Source: Arctopsyche grandis (lineage: Eukaryota; Arthropoda; Insecta; Trichoptera; Hydropsychidae). From it: 64,000 nucleotides of DNA. The notes under the pieces were generated by a model. That model ran no database searches and was not told the origin of the DNA. It saw only the letters and a list, made by a program, of their open reading frames with translations. This document shows positions 21,721 to 34,019 of this stretch, piece by piece (position 1 is the stretch's first letter; each line of letters opens with the position of its first letter). The translations under genes and the position numbers were made by a program. The stretch spans positions 18,198,256 through 18,262,255 of the forward strand of contig NC_135357.1 in assembly GCF_051622035.1 (NCBI RefSeq), in the 5' to 3' direction.

Positions 21721-22092
21721 GTTATGACAAACATTGATGTTTCGTTATGGCAAATATTTTTTTAACTCTCACTGTTTATATAACAAATATTTACATATAC
21801 CTAGACACTATAACACTTTCAGGCTCAATAGAAATACCAAATTTATATTGGATTCCATAATGAAATTATCGGTGCGCCCGGTTGGACCGATTCGCGTTTC
21901 ACCGAAATTCGGAATTAATATATTCCTCGTCTGTTTGGTATTTATTAGGGTTTAAAAACATATAAACAAAAATATTCAACACAGTGAAATGCTCATTTTA
22001 CGTGATAATATAATAAGAATTGATTTTCAAACATTTTTTTTAAATATTTTTAAGGTGTTAATAGCTCTCATACTAAATATAAATATATACAT

Positions 22093-22290
22093 GCAGTGGT
22101 GGCTTGTGAGAGTTCACATTGGCGGGGCTGCAGAGATGAATCGGGCTGTAGTATGTAGTTCGTAGACCATACCAGTGACCGAATGCAAAAAAATTTGCTT
22201 GCATGTGTACTATACTGGGAGGTCTGCAGCCCAGCAACCCACATGGACGGCAAACATAGCATGCATATGTACTACACTGGCAGCCACTGC
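22093..22290. mobile_element. MITE-like foldback ending CAGTGG
   Basis: Ends are GCAGTGGTGGCTTG and GGCAGCCACTGC, with an inverted TGCAGCCC/GGGCTGCAG pair inside. Another partial end, GCAGTGGTGGCTGCATAG, lies at 21350. CAGTGG-type ends are common in hAT MITEs, but no clear 8-bp duplication is seen here. Confidence 0.55.
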
Positions 22291-22429
22291 ATACATATAT
22301 AAAAAAAGCATATTTTGTTTATATACAAACTCCTGTTCAAGCAGACGAGATATTTAGAAAATCCGTTTCGGTCAAACGAGGATCGGTCGAACTGAGTAAA
22401 AGTGAATTGAGAAATTAATATCACGAGTA

Positions 22430-22450
22430 TCATATATATAAAGACGGTAA

Positions 22451-22524
<74 letters not shown>

Positions 22525-23117
22525 TGTATGTGTCCTAACGCTCGCCGAACATAATGTACGGGGAACAAAATTTTTTTTTTCATATTTTTAATTTTTTTCA
22601 TATTTTTCATTTTTTTCAGTTTTTCAGTTTTTTCATTTTTTCAGTTTTTTAATTTTTTTCATTTTTTCAGTTTTTTCATTTTTTTTTAATTTTTTCAGTT
22701 TTTTCATTTTTTCAGTTTCCCAGTTTTTCAGGCCCCGGGGTGCCGGGGGCATCGTGGGCGCTGGGGGCGAAGCCCCCGGGGTGCCGAAAGCATTGTGGGC
22801 GCTGGGGGCGAAGCCCCCGGGGTGCCGAAGGCATCAGGGGCGCTGGGTGCGGTGCGGCCGCCGGAGGCGTCGGCGGCACTGGGGCCGAAGGCCCCGGAGC
22901 GACGGAAGCGCCGGGGGCGAAGGCCCCGGGGTGCCGGAGGCGTCGGCGATGCACAAAATGTAATTCGTAATTCGTAATCACTTCGTAATTTGTCATTCGT
23001 AATTCGTGCATCAATTTCTTTCCGAAACCAGTCGATTCAATATCTTTAACTTTATTTTTATTCGAGTTTCAATTGCTTTTCGAAACCACCCGTTGAAATC
23101 AACGGGTCCAACACTAG
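22430..23117 (+). mobile_element. Non-autonomous Helitron, family A
   Basis: Starts TCATATATATAAAGACGG immediately after an A and ends in CTAG immediately before a T, the Helitron insertion signature (A|TC...CTRR|T). A hairpin CCCGTTGAAATCAACGGG (23091-23108) lies just before the 3' end. Inside are a (GT)n tract (22452-22520), a TTTTTTCAG-type low-complexity run (22570-22730) and a GC-rich minisatellite (22733-22950). The 3' end, including TTTCTTTCCGAAACC, is shared with 33369-33416 and 35800-35847. No Rep/helicase. Confidence 0.8.
22733..22955. repeat. GC-rich minisatellite, about 41-bp unit
   Basis: Units contain CGCTGGGGGCGAAGCCCCCG followed by GGGTGCCGAAGGCAT, repeating at 41 bases at 22759 and 22800, then in diverged form to about 22950. 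Each unit holds the palindrome GGGGGCGAAGCCCCC. Extreme GC content in an AT-rich genome. Open frames here merely translate the repeat. It lies inside the Helitron. Confidence 0.9.
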
Positions 23118-23654
23118 TATTACATAAAAAAGAACAAATAATAGGAATTAGATACATACATACGTAAGTCTACTTAATAGATCTCTTATCAAAAATGGCG
23201 TGATGTGCGTTATAGAGCACGAATCCGACGTGGTCTAAAAATTCGGCGATTAATTAACAATATTAGTGTTGACTATTTTACATGCACACGAGACTGCTAT
23301 AGTAAATTATATTTCGTATTAAATATCACACGACCGCAATAAGAAAGTGTAACATCGGTTCGCGGCAATATTGTTCATTTCCACGATGAATCAACGAACT
23401 GCATCGAGACACATAATATGATCATTTCGGAAAGTTAGAAAATTGCTGTACGAAGCATGTTGACGTGAGTCGGTGTATACATACGGGGACAAACCATGGA
23501 CAACTGAATCGAGTATGTTTGTAAACACACGAGAAACCCAACCGGTTGCACCACTATTATGACGACATTACCATCGAAGAAAAGCTTACTTGGGGTGAAA
23601 ATTTGACTTCCAGCTGGTCAGGTCATTGTTAACTCGAACGATCTTATCGTTTCG

Positions 23655-23790
23655 ACAAGTTTCTCCTACATTTCTTCAAATATGGGAATAGCTTTTTTCG
23701 ATCAGTTTCAAACATATGTCAATACAAGGAAAATACATATATGTATGTAACATCGAAAACACCCCAGGGGGTGATTTTGGAATAGAATAT
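23655..23790. mobile_element. Fragment of the GGGCGAAAACACACT MITE family
   Basis: Shares TTTCTCCTACATTTCTTCAA and the segment near ATCGAAAACACCCCAGGGGG with the fuller copies at 26462-26775 and 52013-52334. Terminal repeats are not preserved. Confidence 0.5.
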
Positions 23791-23820
23791 TTCAGGCGTG
23801 CTAGCGTTTAATGTTCAAAA

Positions 23821-24179
23821 TCTAATATATAATTTCGAAAGAGACTTTGTATGTAACATTGTTTGGTTGGTTAGTTGGGAACGACACATTCGATTTTTTT
23901 TCAATTCAAAGGATTTAAAGTCCCCGGGGGCGAAGCCTTCGGGAGCGAAGCCTCCGGGGGAAGCCCTACCCGATTTCTCTTCGGATTCTGGTATACATAT
24001 AATTTCGAAAGAGTATATATGTTTGTTTGTTCGTGAGAGTTTATTTAATAAAAAAACAAATGAGTATTCAAATACATTTATTTCAAATAAATTTAATAAA
24101 ATGTTTACTATTAGATTGGTCATGTTTAAGCGGTTTATATTACAAATACCGAGCGAAGTCGGGTACCACAGCCGGCTAG
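23821..24179 (+). mobile_element. Non-autonomous Helitron, family B, copy 1
   Basis: Starts TCTAATATATAATTTCGAAA after an A and ends GCCGGCTAG before a T. A short stem around ACCGAGCGAAGTCGGGT sits about 12 bases from the 3' end. The same 5' start and 3' end occur at 35384-35550. The interior contains a GC-rich block (CCCCGGGGGCGAAGCC near 23922) like that of family A. No coding sequence. Confidence 0.8.
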
Positions 24180-24679
24180 TTATCTAAAAAAAAAAACCCA
24201 ATTTGCGTCTGCACCTCATTGTACATAATCCTGAGTTCCAAAGTTCACAATATGTGAATATTATCAAACATCTGTGAACACGTGCTGATTTGTTTGATTT
24301 AAATAATTGAAATCCACACACCTTGTCAGATTGTTTTGTAAAAAAAATGCAGGGCTGTGGAATCAAACTCAGAATTGTAAAAAAAATCGATCGACTCCGA
24401 CTTACCAACGAACTAGTGGGGTTGTTCGTAATGAGAGTGACTTAACAATACCCAATGAAAAACTGAAACGCAGTATTACTATATTTTTATTCTTCTCGTG
24501 TTTACGCACATTTAAAAAAATATACTTTTTATTCATAATTAAAAAAAATGAAATTTTAAATAAAAAGATTTATTTTAATCAAAATTTTCATGTGTATTTG
24601 TAAGCCAGAAATATTCGAAAATTAGCACATTCTTCGCATTATATGTATGGTATAATTACGACTTAATGTATGTACGTAT
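24180..24679. other. AT-rich sequence without recognised feature
   Basis: No gene or repeat boundary recognised between the Helitron and the next hAT-type element. Confidence 0.3.
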
Positions 24680-25477
24680 TAGGGTTTCTGGCCCGGGACA
24701 CAAGTTCCCGGGAATTTACGGAATTTTTGTTGTCCCATATCCCGGGAATTCTTATCTCAAATCCCGGGAATTAGATTTTAAAAAATCTTGAAAATATACA
24801 ACATATTCACGACTGCACGAAGGGTAATAATAATTCAAATACACAACGAATCGTAAGATATTCTCAAAGGTTTGTTGTTTAGCAGTGAGTACAGCGCATT
24901 CCCCGAACATGGAAGTTTTAGGAGAATAATGGTTCTGTGCGTTTGGCCAAACTCGTTTCTTTTACATTTTTGGAAAATTTCAATACCGAAGGACTTGACC
25001 TTACCGATTAATTATTCCGAGAATTAAATTAAAATCGAAGAAAAAAGAAGCTTAAAACTGACTTTTTTAACACAAATTTTAAATAATTCTAATTTTATAC
25101 CGAAGAACAAAACATTATTTAAATGTTGTAATAAAAGCAAATGAATGTACATACATATATCCTAAGGTGAAACTATTATGAAGCGAGTATATACTTCTTG
25201 TACTGACAATTCCACAATGGAAGGAACTCTTTTTTCGATTCGGATGAAGATGAAACAATTGTGTTTTTGACGATGAATGAAGAATTAAATAAGGAGTTAT
25301 CACTTATCAAAGACAAATATACAAAATAACGTAAATAAAATAAATGAAAAAAGAAATTAAAATATACATGCTGACAGGAGAAAAAACCGACAATTAAAAA
25401 AATATATTTTATTCTCATTTAAAATTTTAGTATTCTTAAGAAGCTACTTTAAATAAGTCAGAAAACCAGAAACCCTA
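24680..25477. mobile_element. hAT-type non-autonomous element, copy 2
   Basis: Ends are TAGGGTTTCTGG and CCAGAAACCCTA. Flanks GTACGTAT (24672-24679) and GTACATAT (25478-25485) are a 7/8 target-site duplication. The left subterminal region carries repeated CCCGGGAATT motifs as in the copy at 3707-4559, and shared interior includes CACGACTGCACGAAGGG. The right CCCGGG cluster present in copy 1 is missing here, and an extra segment near 24870-25020 is present. Confidence 0.8.
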
Positions 25478-25559
25478 GTACATATGTATGTACTTGAAAA
25501 ATGGTCCTGGACATACAGGAATAAAAATGAGAAAAAATTGACTTAATTAATGTCATATC

Positions 25560-25745
25560 GATAAGAATTTCAGTAACAGATACTAAGTTTAGGTTCGATA
25601 GGACAAACGGTGTTCAAAAATCCTCAAAATTTAAAGACACATTTTTTATAGATCATGAAAACGTGATCAGTGATCGATTCTGAGTTCGAATCAGTCAAAA
25701 TCTTGAGGTCGAATTTTCGCATGATCACAAAACTTCATCTATTAT
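25560..25745. repeat. Dispersed repeat R, copy 2 (inverted)
   Basis: Reverse complement of 31190-31400, including GATCATGAAAACGTGATCAG and, further left, GATAGGACAAACGGTGTTCA. This copy extends past the short copy at 18740-18842. Confidence 0.75.
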
Positions 25746-26147
25746 TACTACGTACATAAATAAAGTAAAAAAAGCATACGCTCGCGAGCCTATTAAAAAT
25801 GACAATGTATATTATTACAATATAAAAAAAGGGTATCAAATTATTGACCGATAGTGTAGGCATGTGAATGACTGATGAGATTCTTTATTTTTTATTAAGC
25901 GTGTATAACGCTAAGGACGGATGAACTCAAATTATTTTATTCTTGCACTTAAATATGAATCATTCGAATAGATAAAAATCAAGTATTCAATCAGAAAGTG
26001 TCGATTGGAAACAACAATTTAAGATAATTAGTATTAAGCCGTGTGCCAAAAATAAGATTAACAGCTTAGGAGATCGTCCGAAAGGCTGGCGATCGAGTTA
26101 GATTTAGCCAGTACTTATGTATCTAAAATTAGAAATATCACGCTACA

Positions 26148-26205
26148 GCTTATTTTTATTTTTTTCCTAATTACAATAATTAGGAAAAAAATCAAAATAA
26201 GCTCG
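26148..26205. repeat. AT-rich palindrome
   Basis: AGCTTATTTTTATTTTTTTC and the complementary arm meet around CTAATTACAATAATTAG, a near-perfect 57-base palindrome. No element boundary was identified. Confidence 0.7.
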
Positions 26206-26461
26206 TTAAGAAACTCAGGCAGAAGGCACACCATATGGAAGAGAAAATATAAATTTGATCGAAATATGCTGTCGACTGACATTATAATTAACAACATTGA
26301 GCAGCGAGTATTTCTTGTAGAAATACTCGCTTTTAACAGATACACATTTAATTTATAAGAGATAAAGAAAGGTGTTATTTGCGATTAAGATTCGAGTGCT
26401 AAACAAGCAATAAATATTATATTTCAATATAATCCATCGCATATACCAGAACGCTGGTGGT

Positions 26462-26775
26462 TTAGGGCGAAAACACACTGAGTGGTACGTGTTTTTTAGA
26501 TACTTCTAAACATGCGAAAAAAACGCAGCACCCCTAGCCCATATAGATACACGGTGCACAGTCACAAAAATCACCCCCTGAAGTGTTTTCAGTGATAGTT
26601 TATCCTTACTTGACAGTGGTCGATAGCGATGAATCCCATATTTGAAGAAATTTAGGAGAAACATATGCACCTGCACGTGCAACTACACCCGAATTCGGTT
26701 TGGGGAACACCTACTGTCACAGCGTGGAGCCAAGGACGTGACGTTCCGTACTATTCAGTGTGTTTTCGCTCTTAA
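26462..26775. mobile_element. MITE, GGGCGAAAACACACT family, copy 1
   Basis: Left end TTAGGGCGAAAACACACTGA and right end TCAGTGTGTTTTCGCTCTTAA form imperfect terminal inverted repeats about 27 bases long. The interior shares GACAGTGGTCGATAGCGATG and CCGAATTCGG with the copy at 52013-52334. Superfamily unassigned. Confidence 0.75.
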
Positions 26776-26789
26776 CGTATCAGGGTCAA

Positions 26790-28500
26790 AACTTCTTACC
26801 AAAACAATACTTTATTTACTGATACTAATAAGTATAGGTACATATAAGTACATGTTCTTGAAATAATTAAAATGTCACAAGTATTCAAAGCGATATCATT
26901 CACATTTTAATAACAGATCAGTAACTGCAAATTAAATTTAATAGGTAGTTAAGCAGTCCTAATACGTATTATTTATGTACTTCTATCACTCTGGCAATTC
27001 AATCAACATAACTGAGTATCTTCGGTCAGCATACGATCGAATAATATTAGAATTTTATTTGCTAAATCCTTCAAATGCTTAAAAAATCACAATTCAATAA
27101 TTAGTGTAGGATCTGTGAGCAAAATGTGTGCATAAATTAGGTAAGTACAAAGTGTGTATAAAATAATCTACGGGAAAAATAAAGCAATGTAAAGCAATTT
27201 ACACACAAAGGAAGTAAAATCGAACAATTTCCAATGAACGACCTCCGACACCATATTGTAATGAAAAATAATTGAGGTGTCCCCAGTTTTACCTTCGAAA
27301 TGACCCATCGTACGTGTCGATGATGCAAACAATCATGATTTGAATTGAAAACTAAGAATTAGTATTCTGACAATATGCATTCGCTCCTCGACGCACTTGA
27401 TAAACGGGAAATGGTATTGGAAATAGTTTATGGTACTTATTTTTTAAATAAAATATCAATATAACAAATAAAATTTAACAGAAAATATACCCTATACATA
27501 TGTACATATGTAACTGAAGGTGACTTATAAATTAGTATGACAATAAACACATAGCGTACGTAGCAAATCAGTAAATATCTACATAGATAATGCGAGTGCA
27601 AAACCCCCCACATAATAATAATTTAATGACTAGATAAAACTTTATAATAAAGTATTTATACTTCGTGTTATGTATTCGAAGTTTGCAAATGTTATTTACA
27701 TTTGTGATAAACAACTAATAGGTCAGTTAAAAATCAGAAACGCGCAGTGAGTTGTGTGTGAATATTAAAATATAAATTATGCATAGATATGATATCAAAA
27801 TAATATGTAAACATACATATGAAGAAAATCAGCGAAAAATTATCAGTCTGATTTCAGTAGAAAATATACATTTAGTCATCTGAAATATTTCACACGTTGT
27901 ATTAAATTTTTTTTATATAAAAACAAACAGCTCGGAAGTAATATTGATATTTCATAAAAATATTGATATTTCATACACATGAAATTTCGATACCATATAA
28001 AGTAAATAAAAATATTATGGATGCCCCCTCCCCCCATTTTTATGTCCCAACTTATGAAATTATTTTTTAATATGCTATGGATATCCCCCATTGGCATGCA
28101 TCTGTGCTTTTATTTTTTTGATTAGTTATTTTTTATAGGAGCTGGGAGCCGCCAAACATCTATAAAATCGCCTCTTTTTATTTACACCCACAACTAGAGT
28201 CCAGCGTGCTTATTTAACGGTCGATTTAAAAAAAAAATACGCGCACAGGTGCATAGAAAATATCTTTTTCATACATACCGATGATGAATTTTTCTTAAAA
28301 TTGGTCCAGTTTCGGAGGAGAAAATTGGAGAATACGAAACCTCGATTTTGTCGATTTAAAATACTTATTATCTGGTCGAAGCACAACTGTCGCATTCACT
28401 CAATATATATATTGTCGCATTCACTCAATATATATATCGAAGAAAGGAACGGCAACAAAATTAAGGTTTCGGGTGTACAGCTCTCTTAAGAGCTTATTAC
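26790..28500. other. AT-rich intergenic sequence
   Basis: No gene is supportable. A 25-base direct duplication (TCGCATTCACTCAATATATA) occurs at about 28390-28438. Confidence 0.3.
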
Positions 28501-28514
28501 TAAAGGGCTGCTAC

Positions 28515-29011
28515 CAGAGTTTCCAGTCCGAGTACTCGGATATATTCTGCCTTTTTTAGGGTACTCGATAACCGGATATTTCATCCAAATACTTGGATAA
28601 TACGCAGTAATAGATTTTGCAAAAAATGCGTTCATAATTTTTTTTCCGATGATTTTAATTCTTCTAAAGAATCAATAATTATAATTAAAGTATGTCAACG
28701 ACAAGGACGTCAATTGCAGGAAGAAATACAAGTTGCAATATCATCTATCGCGACGTGCGTAAGTCTAATAAAACAAAATGATATAAAATTTTTTTTTAAG
28801 AATTTGGAAACATTCAAAATTAGACCTGAAGAGTTGGGATATTGTATTTAAAAAAACTTTAAGGCCGATGTCAACAGACGTGGAAAGATTTTTTTCCATA
28901 GCGGGAAACACCAAAACTAAATTAAGAACAAAATTAAGTTTTGAAACATTCAATGTTTTATTATTTTAATTGAAACAAATTTAATTATATAGCGTTCTTA
29001 TACTTTTTTTT

Positions 29012-29078
<67 letters not shown>

Positions 29079-29289
29079 TTGAAATAAATTTAATTGTAGG
29101 ATTATTTTATTTTTTGTATATTTGTAATGTTCTGAAGTAGAAATAAATTTGATTTTATGATAATTTTATTATTTTTTTTAATTCTACTCATTTAAAAAAT
29201 TTTAATTAGTCGAACCGGATACTCGGTTATTTTCAATGTTTACTACTCGATATTCGGATAGTTAATGAATTCGAGTATTAGAAACTCTA
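28515..29289 (+). pseudogene. hAT transposon relic with transposase C-terminus
   Basis: A + strand frame at about 28848-28967 reads KKTLRPMSTDVERFFSIAGN then TKTKLRTKLSFETFNVLLF and a stop. This matches the hAT C-terminal dimerisation region (an xSAPSERVFSxAGN-like block followed by KxRxxLSPExxxxLLF). The element is bounded by AGAGTTTC and GAAACTCT inverted ends; flanking octamers GCTGCTAC and GCTACTCA agree at 5 of 8. A (TA)n tract lies at 29014-29072. The upstream catalytic part is not recognisable, so the element is dead. Confidence 0.7.
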
Positions 29290-29461
29290 GCTACTCATTG
29301 TGGCAATGGTCCCGAAAAAGGGGCATTATTATTCATTTCTTATAAAAACAACGCTGTTTTGTTTGTTTTGAACAATAATAGAACGGTCTATTGTTATTTG
29401 CAATTGCACTAATCCTTAGTTTAGTGATTACTGATTACTGAACCTCGGATTTTGAGCAGGG

Positions 29462-29862
29462 CAGTATCCTTTTGGGGGGTGTCACGACAAATCACTCACG
29501 GGCTTTACACTCAATATAAAGCATTGTCAAAATTTTTCAATATAAAGCATTGTCAAAAAAACGAATATGGGTAATAAACTCTGTTGTCGAAAAGTAACGA
29601 TATCGGTGGTATCGGTATTTGACCGAAAACATGCTTTTGGTACTACCGGTACTATAAACTAAATAAAAGCTTTTGAAAATCAGCAGATTTATCAAAATAA
29701 TTGATCCGACTTTTACAAACGATTGCAGTGATCATAATTTACACGTTAATTTGAACTCTATATGATTTGATACATGTGTCATTGCATCGATCAAAAACTA
29801 TAAGCCGTTGAGTATAAAGTCCGTGAGTGATTTGACGCGGAACCCTTTTGGGGTGGGACAAG
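29462..29862. mobile_element. TIR element with 33-base inverted ends
   Basis: CAAATCACTCACGGGCTTTA (left, about 29489) is inverted at about 29815-29840 as TAAAGTCCGTGAGTGATTTG, and the pairing extends over ACTCAA/TTGAGT. Outside, CCTTTTGGGG and its inverse continue loosely. A 25-base direct duplication (TCAATATAAAGCATTGTCAA) is present at 29509-29560. No coding sequence. Confidence 0.6.
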
Positions 29863-29879
29863 TTCCCAATGGGCCGTAT

Positions 29880-31180
29880 TAATAACACATTATATAAATT
29901 AAATAATATCTAAAAGCTAGCGGAAATATAACAAACAACGTTCTCGTCTTCCACTATCAACCGAAACATATCCTTGGCACATGCACATGTCAGAGGGAGA
30001 ATTTTGGTCCTCACGGTTAATAATATTTCTATTCAATGCTAATATCGTCCGTTGATTTGGTGCTAATAATTACAAGCAATACATCGTTACCAGCTGGTTT
30101 AAAATTAGTTTTAATTTTATAAATTATAATAATTCTGTGAAAAATATACAGCAGTTTCCCAGTTCAACCCGCGAAATTTCATTCGGCTCCCACGGGGCTC
30201 CAACCATTAGTGATTCACTGATTAGTGATTGCTACATATTTTTACATACCTCCTTTACGTTTCACATGGCTTTCTTGTCAGTGGTCATTTTTATCTCTTA
30301 TCCGATCGTTTTCATACTTTGCCATATTGCTCATTTTGGTCATCAACACACGTTAATGTATCGTCTGCCATTACGTTGGAGATAAAATATCGTATACAAC
30401 GCGTTTTAAACACGCGGAAAGTAATTAAATGACTGTATTACGTTATATTATATAATGAATTAGTATACATATATTCAGACGTTTGATTAATTATGTATAA
30501 TTAAACAAAACCAAATGACTTTTTTTATAGAATACAACAAACTTACTAATCGTGTTTACGTATGATATATATATGATTGTGAGATCCCTCTTTTTGTAAA
30601 TATCGGACAAAAATTTAAACTTGATAAGGTAACTATGGTGATAAAAAAATGAAAAATGTGAATGAATACTACATATTGTGTTTTACGCGTTTTTGGAAGA
30701 AAATATCAAGGTCGAATGATAGTACCTAAATATGTATGTATATCACCTAAAATGTAAATTTGGTAAATTAAAATGCTCGTCAGTTTTCTTCGTCTCTGTG
30801 AACGAGCGAGTAGCATGGACAGCGAATCGGTTTAAATTTGTCAAAAAATCGTGTCAAGGCTCACAATCTAAGGTAAAAAATAACTTTAAATCCTCAACAT
30901 GTACCAAGTAGGTGTCGGAAATTTTGAAGCTGTCTGAAGATGGACTTTCCAACGTAAATTTACCTTTTTCTTTTCATATTTTAAAATAAAATAATTTTAT
31001 ATCGGATATTTTAAATAAACAAACACAAGAAAGCAAAAATAATAAAGTTTGACAAAGTGTCAAAATGTTATTTTGACCTAAAAAAAATCATAAAATTCAT
31101 ATAATTTCGGCACCTTTTGCACTCGAAGATTACTTATGTAATATACCGTAAATTCGAAACGTTCGAGTAATTTTTTACTT
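29880..31180. other. Intergenic sequence
   Basis: No gene recognised. At 30238-30262 there is a copy of the TTTTTACATACCTCCTTTAC terminal motif shared with 320, 415 and 2936. Confidence 0.3.
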
Positions 31181-31184
31181 TATC

Positions 31185-31410
31185 TATGTACGTAGTAACA
31201 ATAGATGAAGTTTTGTGATCATGCGAAAATTCGAACTCGAGATTTTGACTGATTCGAACTCAGAATCGATCACTGATCACGTTTTCATGATCTAGAAAAA
31301 ATGTGTGTGTGTGTGTGTGCGTGTATTTTGGGGATTTTTTGAACACCGTTTGTCCTATCGAACCGAAACTTAGTATCGGTTACTGAAATTCTTATCGACA
31401 CGACGTGAAT
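31185..31410. repeat. Dispersed repeat R, copy 3
   Basis: The longest copy of the repeat also seen at 18740-18842 and, inverted, at 25560-25745. It includes a (GT)n run at 31303-31325 and continues through GAACACCGTTTGTCCTATCG. Confidence 0.75.
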
Positions 31411-31424
31411 TTTTTTCAAATTTT

Positions 31425-32000
31425 AAGTTGACCGGAAATGGTACCTCCCCTTATAGGTGTCCTCTTTTTTTTTAAGTTTTTGAATTCAATTATCTCCCAA
31501 GCCGCTAACTTAATCGGATTAAATCTTTTTTACTTGTAATATAAATAATAATCTTTATAACCTTATATTTTTATCTGAACCGGAAGTAGTACTTTTACAC
31601 TAGAGAATCGAGGTTTTTTATGTTTTTCTCAGAAACCTTTTGGTTTATTGAATTGAAATTTCATATTTAGAAGTTTTAAGCCTAATAGTGGAAGTGGCAG
31701 TTTACTCTTGTTCGATTTTTCTTCCACTATTTTTATCGACCCCTTATACATGTGATCTTCACGAAAAAATTCAAGTATAATTCTTCTATCAATGTGATGA
31801 AAATAAAAAAAAATCACCAAATTTAATGAACCGGAAGTGGGATTTTCTCCTCTTAGAAAGGTCAAAAATGTTGTCGCCTGGATCCTGTCCACACCCCTGG
31901 ACGTATTAAGCTGAAAATTTATATTTGTATTCTTTATGTACTAACTTAGAGTTGCTAACGTTTTGGTCAGAATTCATAAACCGGAAGTAGTATTTTTTTT
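31425..32000. repeat. Degenerate interspersed CCGGAAGTRG array
   Basis: The phrase ACCGGAAGTAGTA or a one-to-two base variant occurs at about 31432, 31578, 31831 and 31979, spaced about 150-250 bases, each followed by T-rich sequence. This suggests an old long-period tandem repeat. It directly follows repeat R and may belong to the same element. Confidence 0.45.
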
Positions 32001-32924
32001 TAAACAATATTTCATTATTTTATTTTGACATTTTATTTTTTACGTTTTTAAATATATAAAAGAAAAAAATATATTTTTATTTTGAATTTTACTAACGAAA
32101 ACACGCAAATGGTCAATAGAATAATCATAAAAATTAGTATTTCATTTTTTTTTTAAATAATTAATGAATTTAGAAAATATTTCCAAAGAACACCCATAAT
32201 TTGACAAGTTAAGTGTCTGCTTGAAATAATGGCAATTTCTTGCCAGTGCTCCGTTCGAAACATGGACTCAAATTTCAAATTTTATGACCTGTAAAATGTT
32301 GCAACATTGCACTTAAGTGACAACATGTTTTATACTTATACGAATTATTAACTTATTATTATGCACTCACGCTAAAATTATCTTTGTTATCAATATATAA
32401 CGAAAATTCGAAGATTTAGAGTAACCATTAAAAATATAAATTACACTATCTAAATAACTGGCGGCATTCGAGTGCAGAGTTAAAATAAAGGTATACACCA
32501 AGAAAGCTCTCAGTAACTTTAATTTTCAAAATAATGACGGGAGCATGGAAAAAAATCACGAATTTTTTAAAAGATATCTCCCGCCACAATAATGGCCGTT
32601 TTAGGTGTGGCGCGTTTTGTATGGGAGTTTCTGGCAAAACGTCGACTTTGGATTTCCGTTAATCAGTCCAAATTATACAAAATTGGCCCAATTAAACTGC
32701 AATAGGAGCGTTTTTTTAACTGAAAAAATCGAAAACATTCGAAAAAAATTTATAAGTATAAGAATAATTGATTGGAGGCACAAGGCATTTTTTTAATAAT
32801 TTTATTTAGCGAGGTTCTGAACGTTTTTTTTTTGTTTTCATATTAAACAATTAAATATTAATTTTTCAATTAAAATTAAATATATATTAACGATAATCGA
32901 AAAAGAAAATTAATTTTATTTTTG

Positions 32925-32995
32925 GCGGGCATGACGAGGTATCGAACCTATGTCCCACAATTCTCAGTGTGAACGCGCTACCACATCATATATGT
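32925..32995 (-). ncRNA. tRNA-like sequence (SINE head or tRNA pseudogene)
   Basis: On the minus strand, GTGGTAGCGCGTTC resembles a polymerase III A box and GGTTCGATACC resembles a B box, correctly spaced with an anticodon-arm-like CACACTGAGAATTGTG between them. The 3' part ends GCCCGCCA, but the 5' end does not pair with it to make an acceptor stem. A tRNA-derived SINE remnant is more likely than a working tRNA. Confidence 0.4.
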
Positions 32996-33079
32996 ATGTA
33001 ATTTGTTGTGTAATAATAATATTATACGTTTTTACAATCGGAAAGTATTACATTTAGTTAACTAAACTTTTGTATGCAT

Positions 33080-33416
33080 TTTGTATCTATTTCATTTCCG
33101 ATTCTCAATTCCTGATTCAGTTCTGAATCCCCATTCCTGTTTCAGTTCATATTTCCGATCGCCGTTTCAGTTCCGATTCCCGATACCCGTCTTCTGTTTT
33201 TATTTTTAAATGCTTTTTGTTATTACGAAATTATGTTCACAATACATATTATATCTATTTTAATAGCTACTGATCTACTGATCATTTTCCGATTAATTAT
33301 TAGTAATATCAATCCAATTCCGATTAATGATTACTATTCGTATTGTAACTTTATTTTAAATCAGACCAATTTCTTTCCGAAACCGCCCGTTGAATTTTCA
33401 ACGGGCATAAAACTAG
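33080..33416 (+). mobile_element. Helitron family A, 3' end
   Basis: Shares TTTCTTTCCGAAACC, a perfect hairpin GCCCGTTGAATTTTCAACGGGC and the terminal CTAG|T with the element at 22430-23117. Upstream are repeated CCGATTCC-type motifs (33097-33185). The 5' end was not found. Confidence 0.7.
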
Positions 33417-33672
33417 TGTACATATAATACTAGTATGAACCAAAAATACACAAATGCAGTGAAAATTCACATCATAATAAAAATTCGAACTGGAATATAA
33501 CGCATAAATTTAATAATCACCAAGGTGAAAGCAGCTGACAAAGATGTGCGTAGTAGACTATAATAGTAACAGGTGTTAAAAGAGTCAATGAAAACAAAAC
33601 GCACGACGATGGAACTTTCGCCGAAAAATTCCAACGAATGTAGACCTAATAAAAAACTGATGTTACGAGATA

Positions 33673-33996
<324 letters not shown>

Positions 33997-34019
33997 GGCC
34001 ACGAATGTAGTCGACATAC

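Noticed and set aside
22712-23014. Overlapping Gly/Pro/Ala-rich open frames on both strands
   Set aside because: They translate the 41-bp GC minisatellite inside the Helitron. Open frames in several phases at once are expected from such a repeat.
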